Assembly: GCF_003315175.1 (NCBI RefSeq)
Contig: NZ_QNRQ01000001.1
Location: forward strand, 248,001 to 312,000
Direction of reading: 5' to 3'
DNA: 64,000 nt
Origin: Eoetvoesiella caeni
GTDB lineage: Bacteria > Pseudomonadota > Gammaproteobacteria > Burkholderiales > Burkholderiaceae_B
The notes beneath the pieces were generated by a model. The model made no database searches. It was not told where the DNA came from and saw nothing but the letters and a program-made list of their open reading frames with translations. A program made the position numbers and the translations under genes. Positions 21,455 through 32,422 of the stretch are shown piece by piece (the stretch's first letter is position 1; the number at the start of each line of letters is the position of its first letter).

Positions 21455-22318
21455 ATGAACGCTGCAGCACTACCGCTGGATGGCAGGAACAAGCCGTTCA
21501 GAGTCATGCCGGGTTTCAACCTGACCCTGGGTTTCACCATTCTTTACCTGAGCCTGATCGTGCTGATACCGCTATCGGCCGTCTTTTTGAAAACCTTCAC
21601 GCTTACCTGGGACGAATTCATCAGCGCGGTCACCTCCGATCGCGTCATGGCGTCGTACCGCCTGACCTTTGGCGGCTCGCTGCTTGCCGCCGCCATCAAT
21701 ACAGTCTTTGGCGGCATTGTCGCCTGGGTGCTGGTGCGATATAAATTTCCAGGCAGAAAACTGATAGATGCGCTTGTCGACCTGCCTTTCGCGTTGCCCA
21801 CGGCCGTGGCCGGTATTGCCTTGACGGCGCTGTATGCGCCAAACGGCTGGATCGGAAGCATTCTTGCGAAAGTCGGGATCAAGGCGGCTTTCACCCCCTT
21901 GGGAGTAATCATCGCCTTGATCTTCATTGGCCTGCCTTTTGTCGTGCGCACGCTGCAGCCCGTGCTGGAAGACTATGAACGCGAATTCGAAGAAGCTTCG
22001 GCCAGCCTGGGCGCCACACGTCTGCAGACTTTTGTCCGCGTGATCTTTCCAACAATGGTGCCGGCCCTGCTTACGGGATTCGCCCTGGCTTTTGCGCGCG
22101 CCGCCGGCGAATACGGTTCAGTCATCTTCATTGCCGGCAATATGCCCATGGTTTCGGAGATCACGCCGCTGATCATCGTCACCAAGCTGGAACAATACGA
22201 CTACGCCGGCGCGACAGCCATCGCCATGGTCATGCTGATAGTCTCGTTCATTCTTCTGCTTGCCATCAATTTACTTCAGGCCTGGGCGCGTCGCCGCGGC
22301 CAGCCGCTTCGGACCTGA
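21455..22318 (+). CDS. cysT: Sulfate/thiosulfate ABC transporter permease CysT
   Basis: Inner-membrane permease of 287 residues with six helices and the binding-protein-dependent permease (EAA) loop [18 protein letters not shown]. CysT-specific features are [19 protein letters not shown] and the ending with [13 protein letters not shown]. It pairs with CysW as the channel for sulfate. The upstream 267 bases contain an AT-rich stretch (about 21,350-21,440) that could carry its own promoter. The ATG lacks a strong ribosome-binding site, but a shorter start would remove the cytoplasmic tail. Confidence 0.92.
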   Translation: MNAAALPLDGRNKPFRVMPGFNLTLGFTILYLSLIVLIPLSAVFLKTFTLTWDEFISAVTSDRVMASYRLTFGGSLLAAAINTVFGGIVAWVLVRYKFPGRKLIDALVDLPFALPTAVAGIALTALYAPNGWIGSILAKVGIKAAFTPLGVIIALIFIGLPFVVRTLQPVLEDYEREFEEASASLGATRLQTFVRVIFPTMVPALLTGFALAFARAAGEYGSVIFIAGNMPMVSEITPLIIVTKLEQYDYAGATAIAMVMLIVSFILLLAINLLQAWARRRGQPLRT

Positions 22319-22319
22319 C

Positions 22320-23228
22320 ATGCAAAGCGCCACCGCCACTCTCTCCATCCCTTTGCCGCTTGCCGCCCAAACCCAGGCGCCATCGGCCACCACCGAACCT
22401 TCATGGGTGCGCACGCTGCTGATCGTCGCTGCGTTCGCATTCCTGGCGCTGTTTCTGTTCATGCCGCTGGTCGCCGTCTTTACGGAAGCACTGCGCAAAG
22501 GATGGGATGCCTACATTGCGGCAATCGTCGAACCCGATGCCTTGTCGGCAATCAGGCTGACGTTGATTGCCGCCGGAATTGCCGTGCCGCTCAATCTGGT
22601 TTTTGGCGTGGCTGCGGCGTGGGCTATCGCCAAGTTCGAGTTTCGCGGCAAGAATATCTTGCTGACCCTCATCGATCTGCCGTTCTCCGTCTCGCCCATT
22701 ATTTCCGGCCTGATCTATGTATTGATTTTCGGCGCCCAGGGCTGGATAGGCCAGTGGCTCATGGATCACGACATCCAGATTCTGTTCGCCGTGCCGGGCA
22801 TTGTGCTTGCCACCATCTTCGTCACTTTTCCCTTCGTGGCCCGCGAACTTATCCCGCTGATGCAAACGCAGGGCAACGAAGAGGAAGAAGCCGCGCTGGT
22901 TCTTGGCGCCACGGGCTGGCAGGCTTTCTGGAAGGTCACGCTGCCCAATATCAAGTGGGGCCTGCTGTACGGGGTCATTCTTTGCAATGCGCGCGCCATG
23001 GGCGAATTTGGCGCCGTATCGGTCGTATCAGGACATATCCGCGGCGAAACCAATACCATGCCGCTGCATGTCGAGATTCTGTACAACGAATACAACTTTT
23101 CCGCAGCCTTCGCTGTCGCATCGCTGCTGGCCCTGCTGGCCCTTGTCACGCTGGCCATCAAGTCCTTTATTGAATGGCGTCTGCACCGCAAAGACGCCAT
23201 CGCGATTTCCGCAGGAGCACTTTCGTGA
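22320..23228 (+). CDS. cysW: Sulfate/thiosulfate ABC transporter permease CysW
   Basis: Second permease subunit, 302 residues with six helices. The EAA loop reads [22 protein letters not shown], and CysW-type features include [17 protein letters not shown] and [19 protein letters not shown]. Translation starts one base after the cysT stop (TGACATG), and the gene overlaps cysA by four bases, so cysT, cysW and cysA are coupled. The longer frame starting at 22260 lies inside cysT. Confidence 0.93.
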   Translation: MQSATATLSIPLPLAAQTQAPSATTEPSWVRTLLIVAAFAFLALFLFMPLVAVFTEALRKGWDAYIAAIVEPDALSAIRLTLIAAGIAVPLNLVFGVAAAWAIAKFEFRGKNILLTLIDLPFSVSPIISGLIYVLIFGAQGWIGQWLMDHDIQILFAVPGIVLATIFVTFPFVARELIPLMQTQGNEEEEAALVLGATGWQAFWKVTLPNIKWGLLYGVILCNARAMGEFGAVSVVSGHIRGETNTMPLHVEILYNEYNFSAAFAVASLLALLALVTLAIKSFIEWRLHRKDAIAISAGALS

Positions 23229-24292
23229 GCATTGAAGTCCGCAACATCAACAAGCGCTTCGGCGATTACGTCGCGCTTAACAATATATCGCTGAAATTTC
23301 CAGATGGCGAGCTAACAGCACTGCTGGGCCCGTCAGGCTGCGGCAAGACCACTTTGCTCCGCATTATCGCGGGCCTTGAACAAGCCGGCAGCGGCCAGGT
23401 GCTGCTTGACGGCGAAGATGCTTCGGCACGCCATGTGCGAGAACGCCAGGTGGGATTCGTGTTCCAGCATTATGTATTGTTCAAGCACATGACTGTGTTC
23501 GAAAACATTGCGTTCGGTTTGCGCGTCAAGCCGCGCAATATCCGCCCTACCGAGCAGGCCATTCGCGAACAGGTCACCAAGCTGCTCAACCTGGTCCAGC
23601 TGGATTGGCTGGCAGACCAATACCCTTCCACGCTCTCGGGCGGACAGCGCCAACGCATCGCGCTGGCCCGGGCCTTGGCGGTCGAACCGCGCGTGCTGCT
23701 GCTGGATGAACCGTTCGGCGCCCTGGATGCAAAAGTTCGCAAAGAACTGCGCCGCTGGCTGCGGCGGCTGCATGACGAACTGAGCGTCACCAGCATTTTC
23801 GTCACCCACGACCAGGAAGAAGCGCTTGAGGTGGCCGATCAGGTCGTCGTCATGAACAAAGGCAATGTCGAACAAATCGGCGCACCGGCCGATGTCTACA
23901 ATCGCCCTGCGTCTCCATTCGTGTACGGCTTTCTGGGTAACGTCAATCTGTTTCGCGGACGTATACACGAGGGCGTCATGGAGGCGGGTTCCGCCACATT
24001 CCGCGTACCCGATCACGCAAAGGTTCAGGACGCCGCGGGCGTAGGCTATGTGCGTCCGCACGACCTGGACGTGCAACGCTATGCGCCGGGCGCAGAAGGC
24101 ATTGCAGTGCAACTGCGCCACGCCCACGCAATAGGCCCGCTGGCGCAGCTTGAACTTGTACGCGAAGACAATCAAGAACTCATCGAAGCCGTTATTTCCC
24201 GCGATCAGTTCGCGCAACAGTCCTACACAGAAGGCGACAGGCTGCTGGTCAGCCCCAAGCGCCTGGATGTTTTTGTAGAACAGGTCGGTTAA
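23225..24292 (+). CDS. cysA: Sulfate/thiosulfate ABC transporter ATPase CysA
   Basis: ATPase subunit of 355 residues. Walker A is GPSGCGKTT, the signature LSGGQRQR, Walker [12 protein letters not shown] and the switch [13 protein letters not shown]. The C-terminal regulatory part has the VRPHDLDV block of CysA. It begins with GTG at 23225, overlapping the cysW stop (GTGA). An ATG at 23174 in the same frame lies within cysW and adds 17 residues that do not match the family. Confidence 0.94.
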   Translation: MSIEVRNINKRFGDYVALNNISLKFPDGELTALLGPSGCGKTTLLRIIAGLEQAGSGQVLLDGEDASARHVRERQVGFVFQHYVLFKHMTVFENIAFGLRVKPRNIRPTEQAIREQVTKLLNLVQLDWLADQYPSTLSGGQRQRIALARALAVEPRVLLLDEPFGALDAKVRKELRRWLRRLHDELSVTSIFVTHDQEEALEVADQVVVMNKGNVEQIGAPADVYNRPASPFVYGFLGNVNLFRGRIHEGVMEAGSATFRVPDHAKVQDAAGVGYVRPHDLDVQRYAPGAEGIAVQLRHAHAIGPLAQLELVREDNQELIEAVISRDQFAQQSYTEGDRLLVSPKRLDVFVEQVG

Positions 24293-24298
24293 GGGCAC

Positions 24299-25234
24299 AT
24301 GAACTTTCAACAGCTTCGATCAATACGCGAAACAGCCCGGCGCGGCTACAACCTTACGGAAGTAGCCAACACCCTGTTCACATCCCAGCCGGGGGTCAGC
24401 CGGCAGATCCGCGAACTGGAAGAGGAACTTGAAGTGGACATCTTCGAGCGCAACGGCAAGCGCCTGACCGGCCTGACCAAGCCGGGCACGGAGATTCTTC
24501 CGATCATAGAACGGATACTGCTCGAGGCCGAAAACCTGAAGCAGGCAGGACGGGATTATGCCCGCGAGACCCAGGGCACGCTGGCGATAGCGACCACGCA
24601 CACGCAGGCCCGATACGCGCTGCCCGCCGCCGTACAGGCATTTCGAAAAAACTTTCCCGATGTACGCATAGCCTTGCAGCAAAGTTCGCCCGAACACATT
24701 GCAAATTGGGTCATTTCCGGCAAGGCCGATATCGGCATAGCAACAGAGGGCCTGAGCGAGTTCAATGAGCTCGTGTCCTTGCGCAGCTATGAATGGAGCC
24801 ACGTAGTCGTCGTACCGCAGGGGCATCCCTTGCTTGCGCGCGACACGGTCGCCCTGGCCGATATTGCCGCCTATCCCATCATTACGTATGACATTGGATT
24901 CACCGGACGCAGCCATATCGACGAAGCCTTCCAGCAAGCGGGGGTCGCCACCGACATCGTGCTGACCGCCATGGACTCGGACGTTATCCAGCAATATGTC
25001 TCGCTTGGCATGGGGGTGGGGCTGATCGCGTCCATGGCAATAGAGCACAACAATGTCCATCGCCTGCACGCTATCCCGGCCACCCACTTGTTCAGGCCCA
25101 ACATAGCCCGCGTTGCGGTGCGCCGCGGTGCTTATCTTCGGTCTTATATGTACGACTTCATCCAGCAATTGACGCCGCAACTGTCGCGCGATGACATCAG
25201 GCTGGCGTTAAGCGATAATGTGGGCAAAAGCTGA
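24299..25234 (+). CDS. cysB: LysR-type regulator of sulfur assimilation (CysB/Cbl class)
   Basis: Transcription factor of 311 residues. The N-terminal winged helix has the CysB-type sequence YNLTEVANTLFTSQPGVSRQIRELEEEL, longer than 20 only in full and shown in part: LTEVANTLFTSQPGVSR. The effector domain keeps TTHTQARYALP and GVGLIASMA. CysB proteins activate sulfur uptake genes with N-acetylserine when cysteine is low. The gene follows cysA by six bases, so the regulator is in the operon it probably controls. Cbl is an alternative name; CysB is more common in Betaproteobacteria. Confidence 0.9.
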   Translation: MNFQQLRSIRETARRGYNLTEVANTLFTSQPGVSRQIRELEEELEVDIFERNGKRLTGLTKPGTEILPIIERILLEAENLKQAGRDYARETQGTLAIATTHTQARYALPAAVQAFRKNFPDVRIALQQSSPEHIANWVISGKADIGIATEGLSEFNELVSLRSYEWSHVVVVPQGHPLLARDTVALADIAAYPIITYDIGFTGRSHIDEAFQQAGVATDIVLTAMDSDVIQQYVSLGMGVGLIASMAIEHNNVHRLHAIPATHLFRPNIARVAVRRGAYLRSYMYDFIQQLTPQLSRDDIRLALSDNVGKS

Positions 25235-25263
25235 CTGGAGCACCCGCCTTACCTGCGCCCACC

Positions 25264-25647
25264 ATGAAAGTACTCTTCAATATCGTGGGCACCGTCGCCC
25301 TGGTATTGGCAATTGCCGGCATATTCCTGCCGCTGCTGCCGACAACCCCGTTCTTGTTGCTGGCCTCGGCCTGCTATCTGCGCGGGTCGCAACGCATGCA
25401 TCGCTGGCTAAGCCATAACCGCCTGCTCGGCCCCTACATCAAGGCCATGGAAGACCGCTCCGGCATCCCGCCCTCGACCAAAGCGATTGCGCTGGTCCTG
25501 CTATGGGCCTCGATGTCGTATTCCATTTATATCGTCCCCGTTCTTGCCGTCAAGGTCCTGCTGGCCCTGACAGGACTGGGCGTAAGCGCCTATATCCTGT
25601 TTCGCATCAAGACCTTGAAAACAAGCAAGCGACTGCCGCACAGATGA
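25264..25647 (+). CDS. YbaN-family (DUF454) membrane protein
   Basis: Small inner-membrane protein of 127 residues. It shows the DUF454 signature LPLLPTTPFLLLASACYLRGS followed by RMHRWLSHNRLLGPYI, with further helices near the C-terminus. The function of the family is unknown. It lies 29 bases after cysB and may be read through from the sulfur operon, with no sign of a separate terminator. Confidence 0.9.
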   Translation: MKVLFNIVGTVALVLAIAGIFLPLLPTTPFLLLASACYLRGSQRMHRWLSHNRLLGPYIKAMEDRSGIPPSTKAIALVLLWASMSYSIYIVPVLAVKVLLALTGLGVSAYILFRIKTLKTSKRLPHR

Positions 25648-25783
25648 TGGCAACGCCCATGCATCGCAACGCAAAATGCCGATAGCGCCTGCTAACTAGC
25701 ACTTATTTTGCAAACAGGCCCAAGAATCGCCAATAAAATATCGTATCATTACAAGCAGAATCCCATACACCAGCAAGGTCTAG

Positions 25784-28714
25784 ATGCCGCTTGTCCTTAT
25801 CCTCGCCTTGCCCTTCGCGGGCAGCCTGATCACTGCGCTGATACCCGCCAACAAACGCAACGTCCAGGCGTGGCTGGCAGGCGGCGTGGCACTGGCTACC
25901 GCGCTGCTCGCCATGGCCCAGTACCCGGCCGTCGCCGACGGCGGCACCGTTAAAGTCGTTGCGTCCTGGATACCGGCCGCCCTCGATATCAACTTCGTAC
26001 TGCGTCTGGACGGATATGCCTGGCTGTTTACCCTGCTTATAACGCTTATGGGCGCGCTGGTCGTGCTGTACGCCCACTATTATTTGTCGCCGCAAGATCC
26101 GGTGCGCCGCTTCTTTTCGTTTTTCCTGCTGTTCATGGGCGCGATGCTGGGCGTCGTGCTGTCGGGCGACTTGCTGCAACTGGTGGTGTTCTGGGAATTG
26201 ACCAGCTTGTCTTCGTTTATGCTGATCGCCTATTGGTACCACCGCCTTGATGCACGACGCGGGGCCCGCATGGCGTTTACAGTCACCGGCGCCGGCGGGC
26301 TTTGCTTGCTGGCCGGCGTGCTGATGCTGGGGCATATCGTCGGCAGCTACGACCTCGATACCGTGCTGGCATCCGGCGACCTGGTGCGCAGTCATCCTTG
26401 GTACACAACTGTACTCGTCCTTATCGCTATAGGCGCATTAAGCAAAAGCGCGCAATTTCCATTCCAGTTCTGGCTGCCCAATGCCATGGCAGCTCCTACG
26501 CCGGTATCCGCCTACCTGCATTCGGCCACGATGGTCAAGGCCGGTGTATTTTTGCTAGCCCGCTTCTGGCCCGTATTGGCGGGCACCGACCAATGGTTCT
26601 GGATGATAGGCGGAGCCGGGCTTTGCTCATTGGTGCTGGGCGCCTATGCGGCGATTTTCCAGCGCGACATGAAAGGCGTCCTGGCCTATTCCACCATCAG
26701 CCATCTCGGCCTCATCGCCCTGCTCTTGGGCCTGAACAGCACTCTCGGGCTGGTGGCCGCGGTCTTCCACATGATGAACCATGCCACGTTCAAGGCTTCA
26801 CTATTCATGGCCGCGGGCATCGTCGACCACGAGACGGGCACGCGCGACATGCAACGCTTGTCGGGCCTTTCAAAGGTCATGCCCATTACCTGCACGCTGG
26901 CGGTGGTGGCAGCGGCCTCGATGGCGGGCGTCCCGCTGCTGAATGGCTTCCTGTCCAAGGAAATGTTCTTTGCCGAAACTGTATTCCTGAACGGCAGTAC
27001 CCTGACGGAAGTTTTCCTGCCGCTGGCGGCCGTCATTGCCAGCGCCTTCAGTGTCGCCTATTCCCTGCGCTTCGTATCCCAGGTATTTTTCGGGCCGCCT
27101 CCGTCCGATTTGCCGCGTGCACCGCATGAACCTCCGTTCTGGATGCTGGTTCCAAGCGGCTTGCTGGTGCTCACCTGTCTGTTGGTCGGCATCTTCCCAA
27201 AATACACTCTAGGCCCCTTTCTGCATGCCGCAACGCTGTCGATCCTCGGCGCCGACATGCCGCAGTACGACCTGGCCATCTGGCATGGCATCAACAAGCC
27301 GCTGCTCATGAGCTTTGCCGCCCTGCTCGGCGGCGTTGCCATCTACAGCCTGCTGCTCTGGCGGCGCCGGGCCCATCCCGACCGAACGCCGCTGTTGTAT
27401 CGCTTCGATGGTCGCCGCAGCTTCGAGGCTTTGCTCGAAAATATCGATGCCACGACCGCCTGGTTGCTGGACAAAACATATTCGGCGCGCCTGCAGCGCC
27501 AACTGCTATTGGGGGTGCTGGCCACGCTGGCGGTCGCAACGCTGCCCTTGCTGGGCGGCAACTGGATAAAACCCACCCTTGGCACCCCATTCAATCTGTT
27601 CTTCTTTATTCTGTGGGTGGCTGGCGGGGCCTGCGCGATTGGCGCGGCCAGCCAGGCCAAATACCATCGTCCCGCTTCGCTGGCCATGGCCGGCGGCGCG
27701 GGCCTGGCAACCGCCATCACGTTTGCCTGGTTTTCGGCGCCCGACCTGGCCCTTACCCAATTGACCGTCGAAGTTGTCACCGTCGTTCTTATTTTACTTG
27801 GCCTGCGCTGGCTGCCGCCGCGCATCGAAGGCGACGATGGCGGCATGAGTTCTTCAAGGCTGGCGCGGCGCACACGCGACCTGGTGGTCGCCATAGCCGG
27901 CGGCGCCGGCCTGGCTGCGCTGGCTTATGCCGTCCTGACGCGTCCGGCCCGCGAAGGCGTTTCCGCGTTCTTCGTCGACAAAGCCCTGTCCGAAGGCGGC
28001 GGCACCAATATCGTCAACGTCATCCTGGTCGACTTCCGGGGCTTCGACACCCTGGGCGAAATCACGGTTCTGGGCATCGTGGCGCTTACGGTTTACGCCC
28101 TGTTGCGACGCTTTCGTCCGCCTCCCGAAACCATTACCGACGGCCCCTTGCGCCAGCAGCAAGGCGCGGCCAACTCCAGCGCAACCGCAATACCCGAGGC
28201 CGACCCCGACGCCCTGGTGCCGCGCGGCGACATGAAGATACCGGCTGTGCTTGCACGCCTTCTTTTGCCGATCGCCGCGCTCATCTCCCTGTACTTCCTA
28301 TTGCGCGGGCACAACTCTCCGGGCGGCGGCTTTGTCGGCGGCCTGATTATGGCCACATCCATTATTCTGCAATACATGGTGGGCGGCGTGACCTGGGTAG
28401 AATCCCGCCAAGCCCTGCGGCCGCAATACTGGATAGCTCTGGGCCTGCTGGCTGCCGGCGGCGCCGCCGTGTCATCCTGGTGGGGCTTGCGCCCCCTGCT
28501 TACGGCACAGGCGCTGGACATAGCCTTGCCGGTGGTCGGGCACATCCATCTTTCCAGCGTGCTGCTGTTCGATATCGGCGTCTATATGCTGGTGGTCGGA
28601 GCAACGGTGCTGATGCTGGTGGCGCTGGCGCACCAGTCCCGCCGCTTCCATCGCAAGATTGCCGTGCCGCACGCACCCGACGGGCGAATGTCCGTCCATG
28701 AAGGAGTGAACTAA
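25784..28714 (+). CDS. mnhA: Mrp/Pha cation:proton antiporter, fused subunits A and B
   Basis: A 976-residue membrane protein. Residues about 1-500 form the NuoL-like proton channel of MrpA, with [18 protein letters not shown] and KEMFFAETV. Residues about 590-790 are the MrpA C-terminal extension ([21 protein letters not shown]). Residues about 815-955 are a complete MnhB domain ([18 protein letters not shown]). A-B fusion is typical of group 2 systems such as rhizobial PhaAB. The complex exports Na+ or K+ for protons. The start has an AAGG site. Confidence 0.93.
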   Translation: MPLVLILALPFAGSLITALIPANKRNVQAWLAGGVALATALLAMAQYPAVADGGTVKVVASWIPAALDINFVLRLDGYAWLFTLLITLMGALVVLYAHYYLSPQDPVRRFFSFFLLFMGAMLGVVLSGDLLQLVVFWELTSLSSFMLIAYWYHRLDARRGARMAFTVTGAGGLCLLAGVLMLGHIVGSYDLDTVLASGDLVRSHPWYTTVLVLIAIGALSKSAQFPFQFWLPNAMAAPTPVSAYLHSATMVKAGVFLLARFWPVLAGTDQWFWMIGGAGLCSLVLGAYAAIFQRDMKGVLAYSTISHLGLIALLLGLNSTLGLVAAVFHMMNHATFKASLFMAAGIVDHETGTRDMQRLSGLSKVMPITCTLAVVAAASMAGVPLLNGFLSKEMFFAETVFLNGSTLTEVFLPLAAVIASAFSVAYSLRFVSQVFFGPPPSDLPRAPHEPPFWMLVPSGLLVLTCLLVGIFPKYTLGPFLHAATLSILGADMPQYDLAIWHGINKPLLMSFAALLGGVAIYSLLLWRRRAHPDRTPLLYRFDGRRSFEALLENIDATTAWLLDKTYSARLQRQLLLGVLATLAVATLPLLGGNWIKPTLGTPFNLFFFILWVAGGACAIGAASQAKYHRPASLAMAGGAGLATAITFAWFSAPDLALTQLTVEVVTVVLILLGLRWLPPRIEGDDGGMSSSRLARRTRDLVVAIAGGAGLAALAYAVLTRPAREGVSAFFVDKALSEGGGTNIVNVILVDFRGFDTLGEITVLGIVALTVYALLRRFRPPPETITDGPLRQQQGAANSSATAIPEADPDALVPRGDMKIPAVLARLLLPIAALISLYFLLRGHNSPGGGFVGGLIMATSIILQYMVGGVTWVESRQALRPQYWIALGLLAAGGAAVSSWWGLRPLLTAQALDIALPVVGHIHLSSVLLFDIGVYMLVVGATVLMLVALAHQSRRFHRKIAVPHAPDGRMSVHEGVN

Positions 28715-29058
28715 TGGAAATCATACTGGCCACCGCAATCGGCGTACTGGCCGGATCAGGCATCTGGCTTATCCTGCGCCCACGAACCTTCCAGGTCATC
28801 ATGGGCTTGTCGCTGCTGTCCTACGCCGTCAATCTTTTCATATTCGGCATGGGCCGCCTTACCGTGGGCGCCGCGCCCATTATCAGCACACTCAAGGGCA
28901 CCGACCCGAGCCAGTACGCCGACCCCGTACCCCAGGCTCTGGTGCTGACCGCCATCGTCATCGGCTTTGCCACTACCGCTTTATTCCTGGTGGTACTGCT
29001 TGCCTCCCGGGGCTTGGCCGGCAATGACCATGTCGACGGAAGAGAGGCCGACCTGTGA
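28714..29058 (+). CDS. mnhC: Mrp/Pha antiporter subunit C
   Basis: NuoK-like subunit of 114 residues with three helices and the typical PQALVLTAIVIGFATTA segment in the third. It stands between the fused AB and D genes. Its ATG overlaps the mnhAB stop (TAATG), showing translational coupling. Confidence 0.93.
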   Translation: MEIILATAIGVLAGSGIWLILRPRTFQVIMGLSLLSYAVNLFIFGMGRLTVGAAPIISTLKGTDPSQYADPVPQALVLTAIVIGFATTALFLVVLLASRGLAGNDHVDGREADL

Positions 29059-30689
29059 TCGATTGGCCGGCCCATTTGCCTGTTCTGCCCATAGCGGTGC
29101 CGCTGCTGACAGGCGCCTGCCTGTTGCTGCTGAAAGACTCTTACCGCTACACGCGCCTGGCTGTCTCGTTTGTCTCGGTGCTGGCGCAATTGGCCATAGC
29201 CATCGAGCTGCTGCTTATGGCGTCGGGGTTTCAGCCCTCGTCCTGGATCAACCATATCGCCGTCTATCTGCTGGGCGACTGGCCCGCTCCCTTCGGTATC
29301 GTATTGGTGGTGGACAGGCTCTCCGCCATCATGCTGACGCTGAATGCCATACTGGGCCTGGCTACGCTTACCTATGCGACGGCGCGGTGGGACCGGGCCG
29401 GCGTACATTTCCACCCCCTGTTCCAGTTCTTGCTGATGGGGCTGAACGGCGCCTTTCTTACCGGCGATCTGTTCAATCTGTTCGTCTTTTTCGAGGTGCT
29501 GCTTGCCGCATCGTATGGCTTGATGCTGCATGGCTCGGGCGAGTCGCGGGTCACCGCCGGGTTGCACTATATTGCGACCAACCTGTTTGCCTCGTTCCTG
29601 CTGCTTATTGCTATGGCGTTGATCTACGGCGTTACGGGCACACTCAATATGGCAGACCTTGCCGTCCAGGCCGGCAAGCTGGCCGGGCCCGACCGCCTGC
29701 TGTTCGAAACTGCCGCGGCCATCTTAGGCATCGCCTTTCTTATCAAGGCCGCCGCATGGCCGCTGAATTTCTGGCTGCCGAATGCCTATGGCAGCGCATG
29801 CGCTCCCGTAGCCGCCATCTTCGCCATCATGACCAAAGTCGGCATCTACGCGCTGCTGCGGCTGGGGTCATTGCTGCTTCCCACCGGCGCCCCCGCCGCA
29901 TTCGGCGGCGAGTGGATGTTTCCGGTAGGCCTGGCCACTTTGGCTTTCGGCACTATCGGCATGCTTGCCTCGCAGCAGACCGAACGCATGATCGGCTATT
30001 GCGTCATTTCTTCGTCGGGCACACTGCTTACCGCGCTGGGCATGCCCGGCGTAACGCTTACAGGGCCGGCGCTGTTTTACCTGATCAACTCTGTCTTGGC
30101 CCTGGGCGCCTTTTACTTGCTGGTCGAGATGGTTGAACGAACGCGCAGTTTCGGCGCCGATGTGCTGGCCGTCAGCCTGGAAGCCTTCGATCTGGACGAC
30201 CCGGAATCCCCGGACCGCTCCGACGACGTCGTCGGCGTTGCCCTGCCCGCGGCCATGGTTTTCCTGGGTATGGCTTTCATTGCCTGTGCCTTGCTGGTTT
30301 CGGGGCTTCCGCCTTTGTCCGGTTTCGTGGCCAAGTTCTCGCTCTTGTCGGCGTCTTTGCAGGCTTCCACCGATGGGCCTACAGTGGGTGCCTGGCTTTT
30401 GGTTGCCGCTGTCCTGATCTCCAGCCTGGGCAGCCTGATAGCCCTGTCCCGGGCGGGCATCCGCCTGTTCTGGAGCGCGGAAGATTCCATCACGCCGCGC
30501 CTGCGCGTGGTCGAAGCGGCGCCTGTCGCATTCCTGGTGCTGTGCTGCGTCGGCCTGGCCATATGGGCTGGCCCTGTGCTGGCCTACCTTAACGACACGG
30601 CGTTGGCGCTGGACAATCCCCGCTCTTATATCGACGCCGTATTGCACGCCCAGCCGGCAAGGCTGCTGGCGCCGGGAGGCGCGCCATGA
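29055..30689 (+). CDS. mnhD: Mrp/Pha antiporter subunit D
   Basis: NuoN/M-like proton channel of 544 residues with about 14 helices. It has the conserved FLIKAAAWPLNFWLPNAY segment, with the key lysine of complex I-like antiporters, and a glutamate in the LFNLFVFFEVLLAASYGL helix. It starts with GTG overlapping the mnhC stop by four bases. It carries a longer hydrophilic loop around residues 370-395 (DDPESPDRSDD), common in PhaD-type proteins. Confidence 0.93.
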   Translation: MIDWPAHLPVLPIAVPLLTGACLLLLKDSYRYTRLAVSFVSVLAQLAIAIELLLMASGFQPSSWINHIAVYLLGDWPAPFGIVLVVDRLSAIMLTLNAILGLATLTYATARWDRAGVHFHPLFQFLLMGLNGAFLTGDLFNLFVFFEVLLAASYGLMLHGSGESRVTAGLHYIATNLFASFLLLIAMALIYGVTGTLNMADLAVQAGKLAGPDRLLFETAAAILGIAFLIKAAAWPLNFWLPNAYGSACAPVAAIFAIMTKVGIYALLRLGSLLLPTGAPAAFGGEWMFPVGLATLAFGTIGMLASQQTERMIGYCVISSSGTLLTALGMPGVTLTGPALFYLINSVLALGAFYLLVEMVERTRSFGADVLAVSLEAFDLDDPESPDRSDDVVGVALPAAMVFLGMAFIACALLVSGLPPLSGFVAKFSLLSASLQASTDGPTVGAWLLVAAVLISSLGSLIALSRAGIRLFWSAEDSITPRLRVVEAAPVAFLVLCCVGLAIWAGPVLAYLNDTALALDNPRSYIDAVLHAQPARLLAPGGAP

Positions 30690-31171
30690 AACGCATTTTG
30701 TACTGGCTGCTGATGCCGGCTTTGCTGCTGGCAATCTGGCTGCTGCTCAACGAAACACTGGCCGTGGGCGACATTATCCTGGGCAGTGTGCTGGCGCTGC
30801 TGCTGGCATGGGCCGCCATGGCCTTGCGTCCGCTGCGTTCGACGCCCAAGCGCGGCTTGACGCTGATCCGGCTGCTGACTCATGTCGCCGTCGACATCAC
30901 CAAGTCAAACGTTGCGGTCGCCCGCCTTATCTGGCTGGGACCCTTGTCGCACACACCCGGATTCATCCGCATTCCCATAGAAATGAGCGATCCGCATGGC
31001 CTGGCGGCGCTGGCCTGCATCATTACCTATACGCCCGGCACGGTCTGGGCCGGCTTTTCCGAAAACAGCAGCGTCCTTACGTTGCATGTACTCGATCTTA
31101 AAGACGAAAACTACTGGATCACGCTGATCAAGCAACGCTACGAACAGCCTTTAAAGGAGATTTTCGAATGA
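30686..31171 (+). CDS. mnhE: Mrp/Pha antiporter subunit E
   Basis: Membrane subunit of 161 residues unique to Mrp complexes. Two N-terminal helices are followed by a cytoplasmic domain with SDPHGLAALACIITYTPGTVWAG, of which ITYTPGT is the MnhE hallmark. Four-base overlaps with mnhD and mnhF place it in one coupled operon. Confidence 0.92.
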   Translation: MKRILYWLLMPALLLAIWLLLNETLAVGDIILGSVLALLLAWAAMALRPLRSTPKRGLTLIRLLTHVAVDITKSNVAVARLIWLGPLSHTPGFIRIPIEMSDPHGLAALACIITYTPGTVWAGFSENSSVLTLHVLDLKDENYWITLIKQRYEQPLKEIFE

Positions 31172-31449
31172 CGGCAATACTGTATTGGGCTGGCATGTTC
31201 GCACTTTGCTGCTTTGCCTTGGCGCTGGGCTGCGCCACGCTGCGCCTGCTGCTTGGCCCCACTCCCCAAGACCGCGTCCTGGCGCTGGACACCATGTATA
31301 TCAACGGTCTGCTCATCTTGCTGGGGCTGGGCATTCAATTCAAAAGCGATATTTATTTTGACATTGCCCTGCTTATCGCCCTGTTCGGCTTTGTCAGCTC
31401 GGCCGCCATGGCCAAGTTCCTGCTTAAAGGCGAGGTCATCGAACCATGA
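31168..31449 (+). CDS. mnhF: Mrp/Pha antiporter subunit F
   Basis: Three-helix subunit of 93 residues. It has the MnhF pattern GPTPQDRVLALDTM after the first helix and a final FGFVSSAAMAKFLLKG. It overlaps both neighbours by four bases. MnhF resembles bile acid:sodium symport components in some annotations, but its place here makes the Mrp role clear. Confidence 0.92.
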   Translation: MTAILYWAGMFALCCFALALGCATLRLLLGPTPQDRVLALDTMYINGLLILLGLGIQFKSDIYFDIALLIALFGFVSSAAMAKFLLKGEVIEP

Positions 31450-31769
31450 CAGAACTTCCTCTTTGGGCGTCCGTCCCGGCAGCCATTCTGCTGGTGCTTA
31501 GCGGCGTGCTGACCTTGTTCGGCTCGGCCGGGCTGCTGCGCTTCAAGCGCTTCTACCCGCGCATGCATGCCCCTACGCTGGGCAACACCCTGGGCGTGGC
31601 CTTTGTGCTGCTGGCCTCGGTCCTGGTTTCATCGGCCACTGAAGGCCGCCTGGTCATCCACCAACTGCTGATCACCTTTTTGCTGGTGCTGGTATCGCCG
31701 GTGACGGCTATCTTGCTGATGCAGGCAGGACTGCGCCGGGACGCCAGGCGTCCGGTCCGGGACGACTGA
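31446..31769 (+). CDS. mnhG: Mrp/Pha antiporter subunit G
   Basis: Last subunit of the operon, 107 residues, with three helices. The signature GLLRFKRFYPRMHAPTLGNT after the first helix is typical of MnhG, as is the HQLLITFLLVLVSPVTAILLM ending. The operon is complete (AB, C, D, E, F, G) and closes with a long hairpin directly after this stop codon. Confidence 0.92.
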   Translation: MTELPLWASVPAAILLVLSGVLTLFGSAGLLRFKRFYPRMHAPTLGNTLGVAFVLLASVLVSSATEGRLVIHQLLITFLLVLVSPVTAILLMQAGLRRDARRPVRDD

Positions 31770-31808
31770 ACAACAGCCGGGTCCGCTGGCGCGGACCGGC
31801 TGTTGTTC
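31768..31808 (+). terminator. Long hairpin ending the mrp operon
   Basis: Inverted repeat of about 18 bp per arm (GAACAACAGCCGG-GTCCGC and its complement) with a TGGC loop and one bulged G, starting at the mnhG stop. The right arm ends TTGTTC rather than in a long T run. It is very likely the operon terminator. Confidence 0.7.
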
Positions 31809-31909
31809 CGTAGCCAACATTTCGTTACCGGACAGTCGGCGGATTCTTTTATACTTAAAAGCAGATTTTCCCCTCAGTCCCTGACTGTCACGCTTTTAAG
31901 GAGACGACC

Positions 31910-32422
31910 ATGAATCGCCAATTATCGGTTTTGTCCCGCCCCACTTCCGTTCTATTCGCCCTATGTCTGGGGCTGGCCTCCGCGTCCGCACTTGCCGCCG
32001 GCGGGTCGGCCCAAGCCAACAGCAGTGCACGCGCCCAATATCAACAAGACATGGCCTTGTGCAAGTCCGGCCAAAGCACGACCGAAAGCCGGGCCACCTG
32101 CGAACGCGAGGCCGGCGCAGCGCTTCAAGCCGCCGAACGAGGCCAGCTTACGGCTGAAAGCTCCAGCGGATACAAGCAAGACGCCACCAGTCGCTGCATG
32201 AGCCTGCCAGAGGGCCAGCGCCAGGACTGCATGACATTGATGAACAATCCGCAAAATGCTCGAGTGCAAGGCAGTGTCGGCGGTGGCGGCGTCTTGCGTG
32301 AAACCACCATTACAGTTCCCGGCGACGCCACGATGTCGGGGTCTATGCCTCCGGCCGCTCCCGGCGCCATGCCGAACAGCTCCATGCCGAATGGTTCCAT
32401 GTCCAACGGCAGCATGAAGTAA
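31910..32422 (+). CDS. Secreted small protein with Asn-Gly-Ser-Met tail
   Basis: A 170-residue exported protein. The signal peptide runs to about residue 30 (SASALAAGG). The mature part has four cysteines (in LCKSG, TCER, RCMS, DCMT) that could form two disulfides. The tail after about residue 135 is low complexity, with repeats of MPNSS, MPNGS and MSNGS. I do not recognise a named family, though similar secreted proteins occur in Bordetella relatives. A strong AAGGAG site precedes the ATG. It is monocistronic. Confidence 0.75.
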   Translation: MNRQLSVLSRPTSVLFALCLGLASASALAAGGSAQANSSARAQYQQDMALCKSGQSTTESRATCEREAGAALQAAERGQLTAESSSGYKQDATSRCMSLPEGQRQDCMTLMNNPQNARVQGSVGGGGVLRETTITVPGDATMSGSMPPAAPGAMPNSSMPNGSMSNGSMK

